From CAWUJK01 sp964586815 (GTDB lineage Bacteria; Patescibacteriota; Gracilibacteria; BD1-5; UBA6164): DNA of 15,015 bases. Shown here in pieces: positions 9,310 through 15,015 of the stretch; positions within the stretch are counted from its first letter, which is position 1, and each line of letters begins with the position of its first letter. The position numbers and the translations under genes are program-made. The notes beneath the pieces are model-generated. The model searched no databases. It was given only the letters and a program-made list of their open reading frames with translations, and was not told the origin of the DNA. The DNA lies in the NCBI GenBank assembly GCA_964586815.1, contig CAZPIB010000019.1:1-15015 (forward strand), in the 5' to 3' direction.

Positions 9310-10588
9310 CTATTTGAACTATTTTTGTTTCCTTATTATTATAATAATAAGACAACTCAATATTTTTTTCTATTTTATCTAAAAACTTTAATTTTGCTAA
9401 ATCAGATAGCATTTGTTTTTTAGTATTTGGTCAAATATTTCAAGCTCATATTTCATATATATTTGAAATAATATTTTTAGATAATTGATAATCTAAAATG
9501 GCTTGCTTTGTTTTTGTAGCAAAAATTGCTGTATCTTTGTGTTCAAAATAACCTAATTTATTTAGAGTTTTTTGTAATGCTCTAACTCAGTGAGAAATAT
9601 CTCCTACTCTAGGGTTTCAAATATTTTTTAAAGTATGGTTTGCTTTTTTCTCAGATTTGGTTTTTAAATAATTTATTTGTCTTTCAAATTCTTGTATTTT
9701 TTTATTTTCCTTTTCTTTTTTTACTAAAAATTCTCTGTAATCTTTTTTCAAAGAAGCTCTTGTTTTTGGTCAGAAATTTCAAGTACCAATTTCTCATTTG
9801 AATTGTATTAGATTTCTTTCAATTTGGTAATCAGTAATAATTTTAATTATATTCATATAATTTCAATCTATTTTTCAAAAATATAAATTTAGATCTTTTA
9901 ATTTTTTTTGAAGAGATTTAACTCAATCAGTATTTTTAATTTTTGAATTAAAAAATTGAAGCTTTTCTTCTAAGCTTAGCTCAAAATCAGTTTTTTGTAT
10001 TTTTTTTATATTATTTTTAATTATTGTATTATTTTTAATATATGGTCTAGTTTGTTTTGTTTTTGGGACTGCCCAACTTGGAGCAGGAATATCATTATAA
10101 TCTATAGTAACTTTGGAATTTGAGTCTACAATTTTTCATTTTATAACTCTATTTCCCCAATACATTGCTCTTCTAAGTCCCTCATCACCATAACCTACCC
10201 AAATATCAAGTCTATCATGTCTAAAATTTCTTTCTCAGGCCTTTACAATTGCCTGTCCTCTATCTGCTACTTCTCAGACTCATAATCATTTTAAATATAT
10301 TTTTGTTCAAAATCTGTAATTTGAAGGAGCAGCTATCATTCCAGAAAAAACTCTTTTTCCAGAAGCTCACCTAATTCATTGTCCATTCATTCTTTTTTCA
10401 GCTATATAATTACCTTTTATATAGTATTTCTGATTTGGAAGAGGGGAATAGTAAGCTGTAACTCTAAAATATGTTTTAGAATTATTTGCAGAAGTTGTAT
10501 TTTGTGCATAAAATCCACTTAAGATTAGACTTAGTATAAATATAGATAAAATTTTTTTTACCCCAAGGGCACTTGTTTCACTGCGCAT
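9290..10588 (-). CDS. Secreted 3D-domain protein with two peptidoglycan-binding domains (first of two paralogues)
   Basis: 432 residues. A signal peptide (hydrophobic core ILSIFILSLILSGFYA, about 13-28) sits behind ten extra N-terminal residues, MRSETSALGV, from the shared start element. The 3D domain spans about 42-150: VTAYYSP, ASGKRVFSG, IAAPSNYRFGTKIYL, then VADRGQAI with Asp109 and DRLDIWVG with Asp125 and Asp128. These are the three Asp residues that name the fold, which is shared with MltA/YocH-type cell-wall enzymes. Two PG_binding_1-like repeats follow (near 210-290, with LQKKLKDLNLYFGKIDG, and near 340-410, with LQKTLNKLGYF), joined by a Lys/Glu-rich helical linker. It probably binds and cuts peptidoglycan outside the membrane; the exact reaction is not certain. 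Stop is TAG. A close paralogue lies 97 bases upstream. Confidence 0.88.
10559..10588 (-). repeat. Start-proximal repeat element, copy B (first 3D gene)
   Basis: The first ten codons, M-R-S-E-T-S-A-L-G-V, differ from copy A (ppaC) at only four bases, all transitions. The codons CGC, GCC and GGG are rare for this AT-rich sequence. The paralogous 3D gene downstream lacks the element, so it is not part of the 3D-protein family. Confidence 0.75.
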
Positions 10589-10595
10589 ATTTTTT

Positions 10596-10601
10596 ATATT
10601 A
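10596..10601 (-). promoter_or_regulatory. -10-like hexamer upstream of the first 3D gene
   Basis: TAATAT on the minus strand is followed by seven bases (AAAAAAT) and then the ATG, a leaderless arrangement without Shine-Dalgarno. A 10-bp inverted repeat with a 3-base centre (10603-10625) lies immediately upstream and could be an operator. Confidence 0.4.
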
Positions 10602-10642
10602 ATTAATATATATAATATATATTAACATAATTTTTAATATAA

Positions 10643-10681
10643 AAAAAGAAATACAACTTTACTTTGTTTGTATTTCTTTTT
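10643..10681 (-). terminator. Terminator of the second 3D gene
   Basis: A 14-bp perfect stem (10643-10656 against 10668-10681) with an 11-base loop ends in a run of seven U on the minus strand. It lies just past the TAA at 10685-10687. It separates the two paralogous genes into different transcription units. Confidence 0.75.
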
Positions 10682-10684
10682 AAA

Positions 10685-11947
10685 TTAAGATTTAATTGTT
10701 TTAATTAAAAACTTTATTTTACTTTTATGATCAGGATTTTTTATCTTTTTTATATTTGTTTCTAATCTTGATAAAAATTTATCTTTTGTTTTTAATTCTC
10801 TAATTTTTTTTCAAATTTCTTTAATAGTCTCATAGCTTATATCATCTAAAGTAACTCTACTGCTCTGCTTATTAGTATCTTTTATTTTATTTTGATTTTG
10901 AAAGTATGTAATAAGCTCAGCTTTTGTTCTTGCTCAAAAGAATCCTGCTCACCAACTATTATCATTTCTGATAATTCAAACTTTTTTTTGAAAATCTAAT
11001 AAATTTCTTCTAATACTTTGAAAATTTCAATCTATTTTACCTGAATATAGTCATAGTTTTTTAAATAACTCTTGAACTTTTTTTACTTCTGAGACTTTAG
11101 AATTTTCTCAATTTAATTTTATTTCTCAAAAAGACAAAATTATTTGAACCTTAGGACTTGTTTCAAATATTTTAAATCCACTTTGCTTTACTAATACATC
11201 TTTTGTTCCAAATTTTCTAAGTAATGTTGTGTATGTTCTTGGTCAAAACCATCAAGCAGATTTATCATTTCTACTTCTTATGACTCTGTTACTTACTTGA
11301 AAATTTATTAAATCTTTTTTTATTGAACTATATTTTCAGTCTATTTCTCAAGAGTATAATCCTAAATTTTGAAAATTTTGTTGTAATTTTTTTACATCTT
11401 CTTTTTTATAATTTTTTGGATTTACTATTATGTTTGAAAGTCCTGATAAAATATTTTCTGAAAATTTTAAATTTACTTCTTGATTTGGTGAAACAACTCT
11501 TCCTTTGATTGTTCTTTTTCACCATTGCAAGGCTCTTGTTAATCATTCATCTCAATATCAAACCCAAATATCTATTCTATCATGCTCATATCATCTTACA
11601 CCAGCTTTTACAATAGCTCATCATCTATCTTCTACTACTCACACTCAAAATCATTCAAAGTATATTTTTGTTCCAAACGGATACTTTCTTGGAGCAGCTA
11701 GAATTCAAGTAAAAACTGGTTTTCCAGAAGCTGTTGTATGTCATTCTCAATTAAGTCTTTTATCTCAAAGATAGCTTCAAGTTGTATATCTTTTTTGATT
11801 TGGTAGGGGGGAGTAGTAAGCTGTAACAATGAAATAAGTATTTTTTCCAGAAGTAGAACTTCAAGCTTGAGTATTTTGAAAATTAAATAATCATAATAAT
11901 AAAACTATTAGAAATAATATTGATTTTAAAGATTTACTCATATACAT
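10685..11947 (-). CDS. Secreted 3D-domain protein with two peptidoglycan-binding domains (second paralogue)
   Basis: 420 residues from ATG 11947; a second in-frame ATG at 11941 would give 418. A signal peptide (LKSILFLIVLLLGLFNF, cut near TQA) is followed by the 3D domain at about 41-150: VTAYYSPLPNQ, TASGKPVFTG, LAAPRKYPFGTKIYF, VEDRGGAI (Asp107) and DRIDIWVGYGDEGL (Asp123, Asp126). Two PG_binding_1-like repeats follow, VKKLQQNFQNLGLYSGEIDG and VKKVQELFKKLGLYSGKIDG, and then a Lys-rich C-terminal tail. The 3D part is very like that of the neighbouring gene, while the C-terminal halves have drifted, pointing to an old tandem duplication. It is expected to act on peptidoglycan outside the membrane. 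It lacks the shared start element and begins MYMSKSLKS. The 164-bp stretch between it and tilS is AT-rich, without a clear promoter. Confidence 0.88.
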
Positions 11948-12111
11948 TTTTAGAAAATAAATACCAAAACTCAAAATCTGATTTTAAGTTTGTCTATAAT
12001 TAAAAGAAATTATAAATTTAAGTTTAAAAATATTACTCAAAATATAATAAATACAAGTTTTTTTATTTATCTAAATTATTTTTAGATAAAAATTTAAGTT
12101 TTAGAATAAAT

Positions 12112-13113
12112 TTAAAAAATGATTATTTGATTTTCTTTTCTCATTTTTAGGTTTTTTATTTCTTTTATTGTTTTGTTATTTTTTCAATTTATAAATTTAA
12201 TTATTTCAGCTATATTGCCCTCTGATAGTCAAATTGTAGATTTATTATTTGAAATATAAAAAATATGTCTAATTAATTCTTTTTGAAAAAAACTAGACTT
12301 TTTATTAAAATCTAAAATATAAAAGTATCAGTAAATTTCTAAAGTATTTATTTTGTATTTTTTACTATTAAATATTAAAATCCCTTGCTCATATAAAAAG
12401 TCTTCTATTTCTTTATCTAAAAATTCCTTCATTTCTTCAAGATATTTCTGAAAATTAGAAATATTTTTTTTAAAATTTGAATTTATTTTCTCAAATTTTG
12501 GAATTATTTTATTTCTCAAATAGTTTCTACTATATTTATTTTCTAAGTTACTAGAGTCTATAAAATATTTTAAATTATTTTCATCTAAGTGTTTTATGAT
12601 TTCTTTTTTTTCTAAATTTAACAAAGGTCTTAAAATTCATCACACTTTTTCAGTCATATTTATAAGACCAGTTAGCTTACTTCATCTATTTAAATTAAAT
12701 AGAAAAGTTTCTATTTTATCATCAAGATGATGAGCAGTAATTACTTTGTCAGTTTTATAAATATTACAAATTGCATCAAAAAATTGATATCTTTTTTCTC
12801 TAAATAATTCTTCAAAAGATTTATCTCTATAGAGTTTTTGTATTTTTTCAAAATCACAAGATGCTGTCTCAAAAGTAATATTTTCTTTTTTACATAATTT
12901 TTCTAAAAATTTTTCTTCTAACTCTGTTTCAGGTCTTGTTTTATGATTAAAGTAACAAACAACTAGATCTTTTTTATAACTTGTTTTCAAAAGTTTATAC
13001 AATAAATACATAGAATCTGGACCTGCTGAACAAGCTAAAATAATTGATTCATTTTTTAAGTAGTACTTTTCTAGAAATTTATCTACCCAAAGGGTACTTA
13101 TTTTACTACTCAT
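12112..13113 (-). CDS. tilS: tRNA(Ile)-lysidine synthase
   Basis: 333 residues. The PP-loop ATPase domain has SAGPDSMYLLYKL (about 31-43; a variant of the usual SGGxDS), then the family's AHHLDDKIETFLFNLNRGS, INMTEKVGGILRPLL and DSSNLENKYSRNYLRNKIIP. The C-terminal part is short and degenerate, with no full TilS C-terminal domains, as in compact forms. It attaches lysine to C34 of tRNA-Ile(CAU), changing its reading from AUG to AUA. That is essential where AUA is common, as in this AT-rich sequence. UGA supplies the conserved Gly of NRGS. The first ten codons (M-S-S-K-I-S-T-L-W-V) are the shared start element, placed just ahead of the normal N-terminal helix. There is no Shine-Dalgarno. It is divergent from the prepilin gene. 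Confidence 0.94.
13084..13113 (-). repeat. Start-proximal repeat element, copy C (tilS)
   Basis: The first ten codons of tilS share AGT-RAA-AYA-AGT-RCC-CTT and the following GTA with copies A and B. Across all three copies 22 of 30 bases agree, including the ATG. This is the most diverged copy: codon 2 and codon 9 differ. Confidence 0.6.
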
Positions 13114-13121
13114 TTTTTTAA

Positions 13122-13127
13122 ATTATA
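13122..13127 (-). promoter_or_regulatory. -10 hexamer upstream of tilS
   Basis: A consensus TATAAT on the minus strand lies eight bases before the ATG. Transcription would start at or beside the start codon. I could not place a -35 with confidence. Confidence 0.45.
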
Positions 13128-13275
13128 TTACTAATTTTTATTAAGATACTATAAAAATAGTACTAATAATTTAGACATTGTAAACTAAAATTAATTTCAT
13201 ACTTTATTAAAAGACATTATTTTGACTTTGAAAAGCTATAAAATTTCTTATTTTTTGTATTTTTTTCAATATACT

Positions 13276-13293
13276 ATATACTATATAGTATAT
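13276..13293. promoter_or_regulatory. 18-bp perfect palindrome upstream of the prepilin-FecR gene
   Basis: ATATACTATATAGTATAT is self-complementary. It is preceded by a partial direct repeat of its left half (ATACTATATACTATATA). It ends 20 bases before the ATG, where a promoter would sit. Unlike the alternating AT stretches elsewhere it contains a C and a G, which makes an operator more plausible. Confidence 0.45.
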
Positions 13294-13313
13294 TTACTAT
13301 TTTATAAAAAATT

Positions 13314-14504
13314 ATGCACTTAAATAAAAAGGCTTTTAGTTTTGTAGAATTGATTATTGTTATTTCTATAATTGCTTTATTGTCAGTTATAGCTTTTACT
13401 GTTTTTAATTCTAATTCTCATAAAGCAAATAATACCAAAATAGAAGCAGATATTATGACTCTTACAAATGCATTTTTAAGCTATAATCAAGAAACACAAA
13501 CTTTTCCAGAACCAGATTGAAATTTAAATTTTTTCAAATGAGATTCTAGATTTGGCCACTCTTGAGATTTAAATAATTTTTGAGTATTTGGTTCAGTGAC
13601 TCAAAATACTCTTCCAAAAAGATATTTAAACACTCTTCCACTAGACCCAGTAACAAATCATTTTTATTCTTACTGAAAAACTCTAAATAATGAGTACTTT
13701 GAGATTGCCTCAATTATAAGAACCACAGAAACAAATTCTACAAAGCTACACTGAACTTACCCTTGACAGTTTGGACCAATTTCACTAATAAGAGAATTTA
13801 ACTGACCAATTTTTGTCTCAAACAAAAGCAAGCAACATCTTCCATACAACCCAAATGACCATACTTTAACAGCCAGAGACCAGTATTGAACTATATATCA
13901 TTCTTGAGACAAAATAGATAATTCTACAAGAGCCTTGACTCTATATTTCTCAGATGGTAGTATTTCAGAACTAGCAATTGGTTCTACTCTACATTTTTCA
14001 GACTTAGAATTCAAAAATCCTGAAAATAATCTACTTACAAAAGTAAGACTCTTCCTATCCTCTTGAGAAATAATCACAAAAGCCACAAGCCTAAATACTG
14101 GCTCAGAATTCCAAATCCACACCCCCGACACAACAGCAGCAGTCAGATGAACACTTTTTTCAGTAAGCTATGACACTATAAATAATAAAACAACAGTCTC
14201 AGTTGCAAAATGAACAGTAGAAATTCAAGAAAAAACTAATACTATAAACAACTTAATTCCAATTAACTGAGTATGATTTGCAATTTCAAAATGAGAAAAA
14301 AATACATCTTTCACAAGTACATGAGCAATTAATACTAGAAAAAAACAACAAATACAAGATTTTAGTAACTTTATTTATGAAGAAAATCTCCCAAAATGAA
14401 ATGAATGTAAAGCAAAAAACTGACTAAAAGTATGAGCTGAATGTTATGAATTATATGCTAAAGCTGAATATAATAAAACATATTGAAAGAACAAGATTCT
14501 TTAA
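13314..14504 (+). CDS. Prepilin-type protein with FecR domain (upstream part of an apparently frameshifted gene)
   Basis: 396 residues to a TAA. The N-terminus MHLNKKAFSFVELIIVISII is a type IV prepilin/pseudopilin signal: a short basic leader, cleavage expected between Ala and Phe, Glu at mature position 5 and a hydrophobic helix to about residue 30. A pilin-like alpha/beta part follows. A FecR-type domain spans about 195-295, with LTLYFSDGSISEL, TKVRLFLSSGEI, FQIHTPDTTAAVRGT (Arg278-Gly279) and TTVSVAKGTVEI. A Cys-containing segment with GAECYELYAKAEYN comes at the end. It is probably exported by the type IV pilus or type II-like machinery and displayed at the surface. The stop seems to cut a longer protein, because a related reading continues in another frame directly after it. 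Bases 13690-14420 use many more C residues than neighbouring genes. There is no Shine-Dalgarno. Confidence 0.8.
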
Positions 14505-15015
14505 ATAATTTTTTAGCACTATATAAAAAAGACTGAACAATTTTATCAACACCTACATCTTGATTTTGATGGATAATGACAAGTACTTTAGCCACTATGA
14601 CAGACTGGAAAATAGGTAGTTGACTACAAGATATTTCACTATATAAAAATGATCTACATTATGAAGTTAGAATTGATAATAGCTGTAGCAGTAAAATGTT
14701 AAGGCAAACAAAAATAGATTTAAGATGTAAAATTAATGATAATACTGTATGAGTTTTTATAGATAATGATTGAAATGATGATTTTATAAAATACACATTT
14801 CCTGAAAATTTATGAGATGAATTTGCTATTGAGATGAGTGTGAGAGGAAAAGATTTGAAGAGAACAGATGGAACTACTTATACATTATTTCAATTATGAA
14901 GTTTAAGATTACATAAATTTAATGATAATTTAGTATTATTTAAAAATAGAGACAATCAGTCTACTATTAATATTGATTCATTAACATGAGAATTAAGTGA
15001 TGATGATTTTTATAA
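14504..15015 (+). pseudogene. Downstream part of the frameshifted prepilin-FecR gene; possible ConA/LamG-like domain (runs off window)
   Basis: The frame with codons at 2 mod 3 is open from 14477 and continues past the last base (170 codons from 14504) with UGA as Gly. It starts NNFLALYKKDGTILSTPTSG without a plausible start codon or signal. It follows directly on the CYELYAKAEYN end of the previous reading; one extra T near 14499-14502 would join them. The sequence is beta-rich, with FIDNDGNDDFIKYTF, FAIEMSVRGKDL and YTLFQLGSLRLHKFNDNLV. This resembles a concanavalin A/LamG-type jelly-roll in pattern, but I cannot prove the family. The first ATG in frame lies about 20 codons in, so a separate gene is possible but less likely. 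It could be a sequencing indel, a true decay, or a switchable frameshift. Confidence 0.5.

Noticed and set aside
11323..11774. Two plus-strand open frames of 61 and 89 residues
   Set aside because: Both are antisense to the second 3D gene, whose domain motifs continue unbroken across the region when UGA is Gly.
12066..12090. 10-bp inverted repeat after tilS as a terminator
   Set aside because: On the minus strand it is followed by A residues rather than U, so it lacks the terminator pattern.
13898..14131. Minus-strand 77-residue open frame
   Set aside because: It is a shadow of the FecR domain of the plus-strand prepilin gene; no family features of its own.
14495..14515. Programmed -1 frameshift signal at the prepilin stop
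   Set aside because: The zero-frame codons ATT CTT TAA do not form an X-XXY-YYZ heptamer and no strong downstream structure is evident.

Overview
The window reads as a very AT-rich fragment of a Candidate Phyla Radiation genome of the Gracilibacteria/Absconditabacteria (BD1-5/SR1) type. Every gene of recognisable family is interrupted by in-frame UGA codons, and these fall on conserved glycines. Examples are the Gly after Cys362 of ThiI, the Gly of GHKxPDTD in the pyrophosphatase, the Gly of WGK in SSB and the Gly of NRGS in TilS. UGA is therefore read as glycine (translation table 25), and all genes here are called with that code. Standard-code ORFs in the window are mostly fragments or shadows. 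The sequence carries a 100-N scaffold gap, so it is a draft, probably metagenomic, assembly.

Layout. 1-414 is the C-terminal end of a surface or prepilin-like protein. 426-1970 is thiI (tRNA 4-thiouridine synthase with rhodanese domain), convergent with ssb (2025-2465, minus). A giant signal-peptide, PKD-repeat, single-membrane-span protein with a Lys/Glu/Pro-rich cytoplasmic tail fills 2671-7367 and contains the gap. It converges on the family II pyrophosphatase gene ppaC (7396-8352, minus). After a 367-bp AT-rich divergent spacer comes grpE (8720-9268), convergent with the first of two tandem minus-strand genes for secreted 3D-domain/peptidoglycan-binding proteins (9290-10588 and 10685-11947). 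tilS (12112-13113, minus) follows. A divergent spacer then leads to a prepilin-type protein with a FecR domain (13314-14504), whose reading continues after an apparent frameshift to the window edge as a surface-domain region.

How it fits together. Four genes are housekeeping for information processing or energy (thiI, tilS, ssb, ppaC) and one is a chaperone cofactor (grpE). The rest is cell envelope: a large PKD surface protein, two wall-active 3D proteins and prepilin-like proteins at both edges. This mix suits an epibiont or predatory lifestyle, but that is inference. Convergent junctions are closed by perfect AT-rich hairpins. Most starts lack a Shine-Dalgarno sequence, and several have a TATAAT-like hexamer 5-9 bases before the ATG, suggesting leaderless mRNAs.

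Most unusual: three unrelated genes (ppaC, the first 3D gene, tilS) begin with the same roughly 30-bp coding element, a 10-codon N-terminal extension that is GC-rich for this genome. I see no CRISPR array, insertion sequence, rRNA or tRNA gene.
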